From UBA4810 sp002479215 (GTDB lineage: Bacteria > Desulfobacterota > Syntrophia > Syntrophales > Smithellaceae), in contig JBEKVB010000013.1 in the NCBI GenBank assembly GCA_049514435.1, forward strand, positions 1 through 64,000: a DNA stretch of 64,000 nt. The letters are read 5' to 3'. A program made the translations under genes and the position numbers. Of the stretch, positions 24,073 to 31,441 are shown piece by piece. The notes under the pieces are model-generated. The model worked only from the letters and a program-made list of their open reading frames with translations. It was not told where the DNA came from and did not search any database. Within the stretch, counting starts at the first letter, position 1. Each line of letters opens with the position of its first letter.

Positions 24073-24981
24073 AGTATCCATTACTTTTATAATTTCATAG
24101 CAATCAAATTTGGTTTTACTAAAAAACAAGGCGTCTTTCCTAACAGGTATCACGATAGTATATCCTGCATAGAAAACTATCTTTATTTTAAAATTTGTTA
24201 ATCTCGCTGGATCTTTAGAAGAATTTGATTCCCATAAATCTAATGTATTCTTACTGAGTTTTTGATCTTTCCCCCCTGGCTCAATAGATATATGGGCAAA
24301 ACCGATTCCAAATTTATCTTCGCTATCACCAACCATTCTTAATGCGATTCTTTGAATTATTTTATCTGGAGAAGAGTATGTCAATGTACCAATATGTTTT
24401 TTATCTTTCTCCCATGAATTAGTTGTAATGGTTTCAGATGGCTTATAACCAATATATCTTTTTAATGGGGAATTGGGTATCTCGACAGAAAGCAACTCAT
24501 CACTATACTCCATAATCAATTTGCCAGTTTTTGGGTTATAGAGACGATGGTTAGGGCAGGCACTACAGCACCCATACCAAATGGTATGATAAAAATTACA
24601 ATCAAGTTTACCTTCATCTGCTTCTTCTTTGATGCTCCAAAGATTTTCTTGTTTACCATCAGGCATTATTTGAAAAGCTGTTGCTTCTATAGTTGGATTA
24701 TTGCCTTCCCAATCTCCGACTCTCCATATGGATTTTTGTAGAATTACCAACCTATCTCTCATTTCTGTATGATATCTTAAACAATTTGAATAGAGGAAAG
24801 TTTGATTCTCAATAATCGTGCTGTTATTATCGTAAAGTTTGATTTCAGAGGATGATTTAGATTCCCAAATGTTTGTGACTATGATGGTATTATTCTCTTC
24901 AGCTAATACAGAATTGCTAATAAAAATTGCTAATGTTAGAAATGACAAACAGATAACCGATTTAAGATGCTTTATTCCCAT
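24061..24981 (-). CDS. cassette gene: secreted protein of unknown function
   Basis: A 306-residue protein with a clear signal peptide (KSVICLSFLTLAIFISNSVL, cleavage after LAEE), so exported to the periplasm or beyond. The mature part is rich in aromatic residues and short beta-strand-like stretches. Four Cys sit close together around CNFYHTIWYGCCSACPNH (about residues 128-145), able to form disulfides or bind metal. No family is recognised. The stop TAG lies within attC a and the ATG is 27 nt from the cassette start core, both usual for integron cassettes. A ribosome binding site GAGG precedes the ATG. Confidence 0.7.
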   Translation of the reverse strand: MGIKHLKSVICLSFLTLAIFISNSVLAEENNTIIVTNIWESKSSSEIKLYDNNSTIIENQTFLYSNCLRYHTEMRDRLVILQKSIWRVGDWEGNNPTIEATAFQIMPDGKQENLWSIKEEADEGKLDCNFYHTIWYGCCSACPNHRLYNPKTGKLIMEYSDELLSVEIPNSPLKRYIGYKPSETITTNSWEKDKKHIGTLTYSSPDKIIQRIALRMVGDSEDKFGIGFAHISIEPGGKDQKLSKNTLDLWESNSSKDPARLTNFKIKIVFYAGYTIVIPVRKDALFFSKTKFDCYEIIKVMDTAQP

Positions 24982-25007
24982 ATTTAACCTCGAAATAATT
25001 AACTGAT

Positions 25008-25072
25008 GCCCAACGAAAAGCTGAGCCGGAGCAGCCCAGCGGGCTGCGATCGGCTCTAGCGGCTGGTTCGGC
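25008..25072 (-). other. attC site b, 65 bp
   Basis: Cores are GCCCAAC (25008-25014) and GTTCGGC (25066-25072). The stem pairs GAGCCG with CGGCTC and GCAGCCC with GGGCTGC around AGC. The minus-strand R'' core GCCGAAC begins three bases after the stop of gene 25075-25485. It is complementary to the start core GTTCGGC of that cassette (25965-25971). Confidence 0.75.
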
Positions 25073-25074
25073 CA

Positions 25075-25485
25075 TTAAATGTCTATTTCATTTTGATAAA
25101 TGAATAATGCTAATACAACAATAACAACAAAACTCCATATGCTTCCCCAAATAGCCCAACCATTTTTCATCATTATGCCTGTAAAAAGAGTAAATCCACT
25201 GAATAGAAACCAGATACCAGAAAGAGCGTAGGCAATGGTTTTGCTATGAGAGGGTGCGATTTTAAAACCGACATAGACAAAAGCAATGGCCATTGCAGCG
25301 TGGCCAACGGTGTTAAAATATAATTGGCCGATAAATGATGTTGAATCAAACCCCACAAAATATAGGCCAATTCGACCAAGAATATTCGCTATGTACCATC
25401 CAAGCAAAGATGCTATCGCTGCACATGGGAGAAATATAATCCATCGTAGAATTATAGTACCCCTATTTCTATTGGTTGTTTCCAT
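25075..25485 (-). CDS. cassette gene: four-helix membrane protein, unknown
   Basis: A 136-residue protein with four hydrophobic segments (about residues 10-32, 47-72, 80-101, 108-131) and short charged loops, ending QNEIDI. No motif points to a function. The stop lies three bases before the attC b core. It shares a cassette with gene 25563-25919, separated by a degenerate core-like sequence (25490-25548), so this may once have been two cassettes. GTTAGAATGCAATG precedes the start, resembling a cassette leader without a strong ribosome binding site. Confidence 0.65.
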   Translation of the reverse strand: METTNRNRGTIILRWIIFLPCAAIASLLGWYIANILGRIGLYFVGFDSTSFIGQLYFNTVGHAAMAIAFVYVGFKIAPSHSKTIAYALSGIWFLFSGFTLFTGIMMKNGWAIWGSIWSFVVIVVLALFIYQNEIDI

Positions 25486-25489
25486 TGCA

Positions 25490-25548
25490 TTCTAACTAAT
25501 TAAGAATCATAGTCCTCGAGATGCCCACAGGTATTGCCCTTGTTGGGC
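25490..25548 (-). other. degenerate attC-like sequence c
   Basis: Minus-strand cores GCCCAAC (25542-25548) and GTTAGAA (25490-25496) flank a short ATGCCCA/TGGGCAT dyad. The usual CAGCCG/CGGCTG stem is missing and the cores do not complement the neighbouring cassette ends. It is probably a decayed attC between two former cassettes. Confidence 0.35.
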
Positions 25549-25562
25549 ATTCCGAACCGTAA

Positions 25563-25919
25563 TTAAAATGGAATGCCCTTTGGCTCTAAATAATTTACAG
25601 AAATTAGGTGTAAAATTGCTCCAAGATTTAATATTATCCAAAACCAAATAGGACAAAGCGTCCATCCCCATTGCCATCCGACTTTCTTGAAAAGCTTTAG
25701 TGTACTAAAAATGATTGTAAGGATTAGTGCTATTGGTATGGCTCCAACCAAAAATTGTCCTTTAAATGAATATTCTCCGTATAATATCAAAGTAGTAATC
25801 CATATAGGTGATAGCACCCACCTCCAATACATCGCAGGTCTTCTCATCTGTTTCCAAAGATATAGCAAAACTGATAATGGGAAGCTTAAAAGAAGCAAAA
25901 GAAAAGTTAATTTTGACAT
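25563..25919 (-). CDS. cassette gene: small membrane protein, unknown
   Basis: A 118-residue protein with about four hydrophobic segments, starting MSKLTFLLLLLSFPLSVLLY. I chose ATG 25919 because AGGGGG stands nine nt upstream and the sequence becomes membrane-like from there. The longer frame back to 26021 only translates the attC site and should not be used. WLFK-like and WTLCPIWFWIILN segments are rich in Trp. No family recognised. It lies 46 nt inside the cassette start core (25965-25971). Confidence 0.6.
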   Translation of the reverse strand: MSKLTFLLLLLSFPLSVLLYLWKQMRRPAMYWRWVLSPIWITTLILYGEYSFKGQFLVGAIPIALILTIIFSTLKLFKKVGWQWGWTLCPIWFWIILNLGAILHLISVNYLEPKGIPF

Positions 25920-25964
25920 CACGATACCCCCTAAAAAATTTTTCTGACCGCAGTTCATCGGCAT

Positions 25965-26019
25965 GCCGAACGAAAAAATCAGCCGGAGCGTAGCGATCGG
26001 CTGTATGGATTTGTTGGGC
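25965..26019 (-). other. attC site d, 55 bp
   Basis: Cores are GCCGAAC (25965-25971) and GTTGGGC (26013-26019). The stem pairs CAGCCG with CGGCTG around GAGCGTAGCGAT. It is nearly identical in the left half to the attC at 45779-45833 (AACGAAAAAATCAGC, GGAGC, TAGCGATCGGCTG), which shows that cassettes at separate loci share one attC family. Confidence 0.8.
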
Positions 26020-26074
26020 ATTCATTAAATAGAACCGGTCCCCTTTTATTTTATTGGCATTTGATATCTGTTTT

Positions 26075-26302
26075 TCAGTTCCTTTTGAAAGGTAAATATT
26101 CACCAATCATCTTTCGCGACGGAGTAACCCATATTTTGGCATCCACGTCCCATACTAAAATTTCTCCTGTAATAGTATTGCATCTGAATACTGCAATATC
26201 ATTAGGCCCCATGAATTTATATTTCGGATAAATGAAGTACAGGAGAATTGCTGCTACACACAATATTATAGACCATTTTAAGATATCTTTAATCATAGCC
26301 AT
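26075..26302 (-). CDS. cassette gene: single-helix small membrane protein
   Basis: A 75-residue protein with one transmembrane segment (about residues 9-25, WSIILCVAAILLYFIYP) and a short polar domain containing FRCNTITGEILVWDVDAKIW. That stretch looks like a small beta-hairpin. It is probably anchored in the inner membrane with its C-terminus outside or inside undetermined. A GGAGAAAC site precedes the ATG. The ATG is 35 nt from the array's outer core. No family recognised. Confidence 0.6.
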   Translation of the reverse strand: MAMIKDILKWSIILCVAAILLYFIYPKYKFMGPNDIAVFRCNTITGEILVWDVDAKIWVTPSRKMIGEYLPFKRN

Positions 26303-26347
26303 GTTTCTCCATTAAGTTTTTGGTATTATCGTTCAAGCCCAACAATG

Positions 26348-26506
26348 TTTATACAGTCTGTATAAATCTGTAAACACAGACCGTTGCTTTCTGTATAAAT
26401 CGTTTTTCTATAGTTAAAACATTGCCAGTATTATTAAATAAAATCAACCTTTTAAATCTTAATTTATGCTTTTTCTTTTCCGATTTATACAGACTGTATA
26501 AATCGG
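26348..26506. repeat. paired 19-27-bp palindromes plus a half-site
   Basis: TTTATACAG-T-CTGTATAAA (26348-26366) and TTTATACAG-A-CTGTATAAA (26484-26502) are perfect dyads. The second extends to 27 bp, from CCG to CGG, at 26480-26506. A lone half CTGTATAAATCG lies at 26391-26402. They flank a ~120-bp AT-rich stretch with no gene, next to the first core of the cassette array. They could be operators, or the ends of a lost mobile element. Confidence 0.6.
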
Positions 26507-26571
26507 TTAAAGGCAGTCATGTGAAATCGGGGGGGGGCATGACACTTAATTCAATCTTAGTTCTATGCCTA

Positions 26572-26916
26572 TCAGGCTCGGCCGTATTTATCTTCCAGCC
26601 TCTCAATATCATCTTCACCAAAATACTCGCCGGTTTGGACTTCAATGATCACCAGATTCTCAGCAGATGAATTTTCTGCGCGATGTTTGGCATTCTTGGG
26701 AATATCCACCACACTGCCGGCGCCTAAATTATAATTTTTATCGGCAACGATAGCTTTTCCTTTGCCGGAGACGATAAACCAGTGTTCGCGACGCAACTTA
26801 TGTCGCTGTAAACTCAGGATACCGCCGGGTGAAACAACGATTCTTTTCACTTTATGGTTTGGAGCATCCGCCAGTACTTCAAAATGTCCCCAAGGACGTT
26901 TATTAATTGCTACCAT
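26572..26916 (-). CDS. mannose-6-phosphate isomerase type II-like cupin
   Basis: A 114-residue cupin, the size of the isolated C-terminal domain of bifunctional mannose-1-P guanylyltransferase/PMI. NKRPWGHFEVLADAPNHKVK, PGGILSLQRHKLRREHWFIVSG and KNAKHRAENSSAENLVIIEVQTGEY are the conserved strands; Q-x-H and HWFIVSG supply metal ligands. It probably interconverts mannose- and fructose-6-phosphate, though stand-alone members are also seen in nucleotide-sugar pathways. ATG 26916 fits the family start; an ATG at 26949 would add eleven Lys/Arg-rich residues. No guanylyltransferase partner is adjacent. Confidence 0.85.
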   Translation of the reverse strand: MVAINKRPWGHFEVLADAPNHKVKRIVVSPGGILSLQRHKLRREHWFIVSGKGKAIVADKNYNLGAGSVVDIPKNAKHRAENSSAENLVIIEVQTGEYFGEDDIERLEDKYGRA

Positions 26917-26949
26917 TCGGTTAACTCTTTTTTTTATTTTTCGTAACAT

Positions 26950-27298
26950 AAAATTAAATTAATGAAAAGGCATCTTTGATGCCATTTCTACATCAAAATG
27001 ATATTGAGGCGGCTAGGCGGAGGCGACGAGACGTATTGTACATACGGTGAGGAAGCCGACAACGACGCCAACAAAGATAGCGCTTTGATTTAGAATTGGA
27101 ATAATGCTTTTATGGACTCGCTTTAACCGCCAATCTATGGTAATCAATTCCGCGACTTGGAATCCCCCAGCTCTGGCCGGGACGACGTCTGGATTCCCGC
27201 CTGCGTAACCTGAAGGTCACAAGCGGGAATGACACTATTTATATATATTGTTGCTGGAATAATAATTCGGTTGCTGGAATCTTGCAGGAAATATTTTC
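26950..27298. other. gene-free 349 bp with repeat copy 3 and a cruciform repeat
   Basis: Contains the inverted-repeat element copy at 26991-27090 and a second structure at 27193-27230: ATTCCCGC pairs with GCGGGAAT around GTAACCT-GA-AGGTCAC, which itself is a near-palindrome. A related TCACCT-AA-AGGTGA unit occurs near 19190. CCGCGACTTGGAATC at 27152-27166 is shared with 6834-6850. No gene was seen. Confidence 0.55.
26991..27090. repeat. inverted-repeat-ended element, copy 3
   Basis: GAGGCGG, GAGGCGACGAG, ACGTATTGTACATACGGTGA and GGAAGCCGACAACGACGCCA followed by ACAAAGATAGCG align with copies 1 and 5. The ends are diverged: ATCAAA on the left against TTTGAT on the right. Orientation is as in copy 1. 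Confidence 0.65.
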
Positions 27299-27979
27299 AT
27301 GAATATCAACTATACTTTGAAAAGAAGCAGAAAAAGAAGAAAAACTATTTCTCTGCAAATCAGCGATAACTCTGAAGTTACTATTTGCGCGCCACACTTT
27401 ACACCTGCCGGTGAAATCAACCGTTTTGTCCGGGAAAAACAAAACTGGATTCAGAGAACGATACAAAAGCAAATCTCGCTTCGCACTAAAGAAAAAGAAT
27501 ATACTACCGGTGAATTATTTTATTATCTGGGTGAATCCTTTCCCCTGGAAGTATTCTTTGAAGAAAATGCCCGCAAAGGACTTGTTTTTTGGCGTGACCG
27601 GTTTTATCTTAATTCCCCGGATGCGGCAGTTGACGGGATGTCTTTCTTTGTTTCCTGGTATAAGAAGAAAGCCAGGGAACATTTAACCCAAAGAGTTGAT
27701 TTTTTCAGCCGGAAGCTATCCCTTCAGCCGCGGCAGGTAAAAATAACTTCAGCAGGCAAACGCTGGGGGTCGTGCTCGGAAGATAACAATTTATCATTCA
27801 GCTTCCGGCTGATAATGGCACCGCCCGAGGTGATTGATTATGTCGTTGTGCATGAACTGATGCATATCAGAGAAAAAAGTCATTCGTCAAGATTTTGGAA
27901 ATTAATAGAGGCGGTTATGCCGGAATATAAAATACACAGGCATTGGCTGAAGGAAGAGAGCGGTAAATTTATTCTTTGA
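27299..27979 (+). CDS. YgjP/DUF45-type metallopeptidase
   Basis: A 226-residue soluble protein of the WLM/YgjP family. The zinc motif VVHELMHIREKSHSSRFW (about residues 181-198) has HExxH and a third ligand His further on, and KRWGSCSEDNNLSFSFRLIM just before it is the family signature. The N-terminal part has KRSRKRRKTISLQISDN, also usual. YgjP relatives are putative neutral metallopeptidases, sometimes linked to type I restriction subunits (not seen here). The GGAAATATTTTC before the ATG is a weak ribosome binding site. Confidence 0.87.
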   Translation: MNINYTLKRSRKRRKTISLQISDNSEVTICAPHFTPAGEINRFVREKQNWIQRTIQKQISLRTKEKEYTTGELFYYLGESFPLEVFFEENARKGLVFWRDRFYLNSPDAAVDGMSFFVSWYKKKAREHLTQRVDFFSRKLSLQPRQVKITSAGKRWGSCSEDNNLSFSFRLIMAPPEVIDYVVVHELMHIREKSHSSRFWKLIEAVMPEYKIHRHWLKEESGKFIL

Positions 27980-28067
27980 TCCGTCTTATCCCGCGAATTG
28001 AAATCCCCGAATCCGGCTGGGGGAAGAAAGCACTGTAATCCGCGGGAGGTCGCGTTGTTTTAGGGAG

Positions 28068-28097
28068 CCTCCGGCTCCTGCCGGAGGGGGCTCCACT
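28068..28097. repeat. 30-bp GC-rich palindromic repeat, copy 2
   Basis: CCTCCGGCTCCTGCCGGAGG followed by GGGCTCCACT is the inverse of 6803-6832 with one mismatch. CCTCCGGC/GCCGGAGG pair as a strong hairpin. It is located 25 bp before the DUF2156 gene start. Confidence 0.6.
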
Positions 28098-28121
28098 AGG
28101 AAGGATTAAATAGCATTTTTT

Positions 28122-28979
28122 ATGGAAAAATTAGAAACAATCGATTTTCAGCATCGCGAACTTTTCATCGACAGCTTTAAGCAGTTGAATTTGCCGATTT
28201 CCGACTACACTTTCGCTAATATTTATTTGTTCCGCAAAGTCAGTCATTATGAATTTCTGACAACGGATTGCGGCTTATTTATTTGCGGCAATAATAAACA
28301 GGGGCAGCGCTACGTAATGCCTTTAAACGATCTGCGCAGTTGCGATATGCAGGTATTCAGGGATCTTTTGGATAAACAGGGCTTTTTCTTTCCTATACCC
28401 CAAGAATGGCTTTCTTTTTTCCCCGGTGATAAATTCGTTATAACCAGCAACGATAGCGAATCCGACTATATTTATCTCACCGAAAACATGGCTTCTTTCA
28501 AGGGAAAACAATATACGCGTCATCGCAATCACTTAAATCAATTTTTTTCTTCATATCGACCGCAGGCGGAATCCATCGGCATGAATAATTTGACCGGCAC
28601 GATGAATATTTTACAAGAATGGCAAAACGATTCCGGACTAGCGCTGGATAAAACGGACTTTGAACAGTGCAGCGAAGCCCTGCATAAATTTTCCGAGCTT
28701 GCACTATGGGGAACGATTTATTACATTGATAAAGAACCCGCCGGATTTATAATCGGTGAGGCGCTAAACACTGATACATTTTGTTTACACTTTGCCAAAG
28801 CGTCCAAGAAATACCACGGTATTTATGAATTTATGTTTAACGATACAGCCAAAAAATTGCAGTCTCAATATAAATATCTTAATTTCGAAGAAGATATGGG
28901 TAATAAAAATTTGCGCCGGACGAAAAGCTCTTACGGCCCGGAGATGCTTTTTAAAAAATACTGTATCTGCCTTAAATGA
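28122..28979 (+). CDS. DUF2156 GNAT-like protein (phosphatidylglycerol lysyltransferase C-terminal type)
   Basis: A 285-residue protein of the DUF2156 fold, two tandem GNAT-like halves. Conserved pieces: FANIYLFRKVSHYEFLTTDC near the start, KQYTRHRNHLNQFFSSY in the middle, YYIDKEPAGFIIGEALN and KYLNFEEDMGNKNLRRTKSS near the end. The domain is the cytosolic catalytic part of MprF-like enzymes, which move aminoacyl groups; soluble members like this act on unknown acceptors. No MprF membrane part is present. It ends 18 nt before feoB. Confidence 0.83.
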   Translation: MEKLETIDFQHRELFIDSFKQLNLPISDYTFANIYLFRKVSHYEFLTTDCGLFICGNNKQGQRYVMPLNDLRSCDMQVFRDLLDKQGFFFPIPQEWLSFFPGDKFVITSNDSESDYIYLTENMASFKGKQYTRHRNHLNQFFSSYRPQAESIGMNNLTGTMNILQEWQNDSGLALDKTDFEQCSEALHKFSELALWGTIYYIDKEPAGFIIGEALNTDTFCLHFAKASKKYHGIYEFMFNDTAKKLQSQYKYLNFEEDMGNKNLRRTKSSYGPEMLFKKYCICLK

Positions 28980-28997
28980 TACAGGGAATATTGATTA

Positions 28998-31235
28998 ATG
29001 AACAGTCCAATTGTTATTACAGCTTTGCGTGAAGGCGATCAGGGGGTTATTCACTCCATTGAGGGAGGCTCAGCCCTGACCAGCAGGCTCGCCGGTATGG
29101 GCATAGTCGGAAACGCCAGATTCCGCATTGCCCAGGTCAGCGGTGGTCTTATCGTAATTCAAGTAGCAGATACACGGATTGCCTTAGGCCGCGGCGAAGC
29201 GTCAAAAATAATGGTTTATAAAATTGATTTCGCCGAAGAAATCTGCCTGCCGCCCATCGAAAAGGAAATTTTTGTAGCCCTTGTCGGCCAGCCCAATGTA
29301 GGCAAATCGACGGTGTTTAATATTCTTACCGGTTTGTCCCAGCATGTCGGCAACTGGCCGGGAAAAACAGTGGAGAAGAAAGAGGGAATACATCGCGCCG
29401 ATAATGTTTTAATTCGTATTGTGGATTTACCCGGAACTTACAGCCTGACCGCGTTTTCCGAGGAAGAAAGGGTTGCCCGCGATTTTATCATCAAAGAAAA
29501 GCCCGATCTTGTTGTGCTGGTGCTCAACGCTGCGGCCCTGGAAAGAAACCTTTATCTTTTATCCGAAGTTCTTCTGCTCAATCGCCCGGTAATTGTGGCT
29601 TTAAATATGCTGGATGTCGCTTCTAATCAAGGTATCCAGATTGATACAAAGGCATTGCAGGATTCGCTGGGAATACCGGTAATTCCCATGGTGGCTAAAC
29701 GAAACAGCGGTATTAAAGAACTTGTGGCGCAAATATCTTCGCTGGCCTTATGTGACAATAAATTTCATCCGCAGTTACCGGAGGTCTCTTTCGACCATCA
29801 GCAAATCTACCAGAAAATATTGGAAGCAGTCCGGCCTTATATTCAGGAGCCTTACACACCTGAATGGATTGCGATAAAATTGATGGAAGGCGATCCCGAA
29901 GTATCGAAAATGGTGGAAGGAAAGGCGCAGAAATCCGCATGGGATGAGATACGGAATCTTCTCATCAAGCATGAAGACGCACTGCACGCCGTTGTCAACG
30001 GACGCTATGACTGGATTGAGAAAATGACCAGGGCGGCCATTTCCCGTTTTAAAATGGGGCAGGTAGTGTTAACCGATAGAATCGATCATATTCTGACTCG
30101 TCCAATCTTCGGCATTCCGGTTTTGCTGGCAGTAATGGCCGCAGTTTTTTCCCTTACTTATTCTGTCGGTGTTCCCATGCAGAAATGGATGGACGTCCTG
30201 ATTCACCAATTCATTCAATTTTGTGAACCATATATAACCGTTCTGCCTGCCTGGCTTCAGGGACTATTACTCAACGGCGTCATCGGGGGAGCAGGATCAG
30301 TGCTCACTTTTCTGCCGATTCTGCTCATCTTTTTTACGATCATGGCGCTGTTGGAAGACGTCGGCTACATGGCGCGCGCCGCCTTTGTTATGGATAGAAT
30401 CATGCATCTGGTCGGTCTGCATGGAAAAAGCTTTATTCCGATGTGCCTGGGATTCGGGTGCAACGTGCCCGCCGTTCTGGGCGCGCGGATTATTGAGACG
30501 CGCAAAGCCAGAATGATTACTTTGCTTTTAATCCCCTTTGTTCCCTGTACGGCGCGGTTGGCGGTATTGACACTTGTTTCTGCCGCTATCTTTGGAACCA
30601 ACGCTGCTTATGTATCCTGGAGCATTCTGTCTTTGAACATTGTAGTGCTCGGATTGGCGGGAGCATTGGTGAATAAGACACTCTGGCAGCAGGATGCGCC
30701 TTTTATTATGGAGTTGCCGATTTACCATAGTCCCGATCCCAGAACAATTATGATGGTGGTCTGGTCCAGAACAATTTCCTTCATCCGTAAAGCGGGAACA
30801 ATTATTCTTGCCGTTGCCTTGCTGATCTGGCTTTTATCTTATTTTCCTTCCGGCGTTGTGGAAGAAAGTTTTCTGGCCTCATTAGGGAAATTTCTACAGC
30901 CGCTGGGAGTGCCGCTGGGGCTGGATTGGAAGATGATTACCGCTCTTTTAACGGGGCTTGTAGCCAAAGAAAATGTTGTGGCCACTCTGGGTGTTCTTTA
31001 TTCTGTAGGCGCAGAAGGTTTGGTTAATGTCCTGCCGACGGTGATGAGCCACGCCTCTGCCGCGGCCTTCCTCGTGGTGATGATGCTTTTTATTCCCTGC
31101 GCCGCAACAATCGCCGTGTTGAAAAAAGAAATGAACAGCAATAAATGGTTTTACTCCACCATCCTTATGACCCTTATCGTTTCCTATCTTGGCGGGATTG
31201 CGGCTTATAGTTTTGTTAGATGGCTGGGGATATAG
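28998..31235 (+). CDS. feoB: FeoA-FeoB fusion, ferrous iron transporter
   Basis: A 745-residue fusion. Residues 1-75 are a FeoA SH3-like domain (ALREGDQGVIHSIEGGSAL, MGIVGNARFRI). FeoB follows: G1 motif GQPNVGKSTVFN, the G3 motif VDLPGTYSL and the G4-like ALNMLDV, a helical spacer, and then two Gate/core membrane regions (MCLGFGCNVPAVLGARIIET, VPCTARLAVLT). It imports Fe2+ across the inner membrane under low-oxygen conditions, with the G domain gating transport. There is no separate feoA or feoC. Fe2+ supply fits the many FeS radical-SAM proteins here. A repeat element begins right after the stop. Confidence 0.93.
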   Translation: MNSPIVITALREGDQGVIHSIEGGSALTSRLAGMGIVGNARFRIAQVSGGLIVIQVADTRIALGRGEASKIMVYKIDFAEEICLPPIEKEIFVALVGQPNVGKSTVFNILTGLSQHVGNWPGKTVEKKEGIHRADNVLIRIVDLPGTYSLTAFSEEERVARDFIIKEKPDLVVLVLNAAALERNLYLLSEVLLLNRPVIVALNMLDVASNQGIQIDTKALQDSLGIPVIPMVAKRNSGIKELVAQISSLALCDNKFHPQLPEVSFDHQQIYQKILEAVRPYIQEPYTPEWIAIKLMEGDPEVSKMVEGKAQKSAWDEIRNLLIKHEDALHAVVNGRYDWIEKMTRAAISRFKMGQVVLTDRIDHILTRPIFGIPVLLAVMAAVFSLTYSVGVPMQKWMDVLIHQFIQFCEPYITVLPAWLQGLLLNGVIGGAGSVLTFLPILLIFFTIMALLEDVGYMARAAFVMDRIMHLVGLHGKSFIPMCLGFGCNVPAVLGARIIETRKARMITLLLIPFVPCTARLAVLTLVSAAIFGTNAAYVSWSILSLNIVVLGLAGALVNKTLWQQDAPFIMELPIYHSPDPRTIMMVVWSRTISFIRKAGTIILAVALLIWLLSYFPSGVVEESFLASLGKFLQPLGVPLGLDWKMITALLTGLVAKENVVATLGVLYSVGAEGLVNVLPTVMSHASAAAFLVVMMLFIPCAATIAVLKKEMNSNKWFYSTILMTLIVSYLGGIAAYSFVRWLGI

Positions 31236-31361
31236 GATACAAGTCCGATCTTCTGCGTATAACTTTGTTGGCAACGACGTCGGCGTCCTCGACGTATTTA
31301 AATATACGCCTGTGGAGCCTCCTTGTTGCCGCCGCGTTCTACTTTGAATATCGAACTCGGG
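31236..31361. repeat. inverted-repeat-ended element, copy 4
   Basis: The ends GATACAAGTCCGATCTTC (31236) and GAATATCGAACTCGGGT (to 31361) pair imperfectly. AACTTTGTTGGCAACGACGT, CGGCGTCCTCGACGTATTTA and CCTTGTTGCCGCCGCGTTCT are the shared interior, in the same orientation as copy 5. It starts one base after the feoB stop. Confidence 0.75.
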
Positions 31362-31363
31362 TT

Positions 31364-31441
31364 TTTTGCGGCAGCCGCAAGAGCCTCTTTATCAGCGTAA
31401 CCGGTGTTGACCAGTCTCATTTTTTCCACTTCTTGTGCTAG
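31364..31441 (-). pseudogene. fragment of an enoyl-CoA hydratase gene
   Basis: In the frame one base off the HD-protein tail, AQEVEKMRLVNTGYADKEAL and then AAAAK resemble AREVEKMGLVNAVYKDKDAL MAAAK of the crotonase at 35804-36604. Only about 25 codons are recognisable, bounded by repeat copy 4. It appears to be a crotonase scrap left by rearrangement. Confidence 0.45.

Larger units (their letters stand above)
24016..26343 (-). mobile_element. integron-type gene cassette array without integrase (CALIN-like)
   Basis: Read on the minus strand from the core GTTGGGC at 26337-26343, there are three cassettes, each closed by an attC site: gene 26075-26302 with attC d; genes 25563-25919 and 25075-25485 with attC b and a degenerate internal site; gene 24061-24981 with attC a. 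For every cassette the start core and the R'' core are exact complements (GTTGGGC/GCCCAAC, GTTCGGC/GCCGAAC, GTTGGGC/GCCCAAC), the rule expected for cassettes captured as circles. The genes are AT-richer than their neighbours. No integrase gene is in the window. Confidence 0.75.

Noticed and set aside
25920..26021. N-terminal extension of the 25563-25919 gene (starting MPNKSIQPIATLRLIFSFGM)
   Set aside because: It is only the attC site translated; the same peptide pattern appears in the frame through attC h at 45755-45979.
25762..26106. Reading frame of 114 codons across attC d
   Set aside because: It overlaps a better-supported cassette gene and the attC site.
24016..26343. CRISPR array
   Set aside because: The repeats are few, long, palindromic and spaced by genes, not by ~35-bp spacers.
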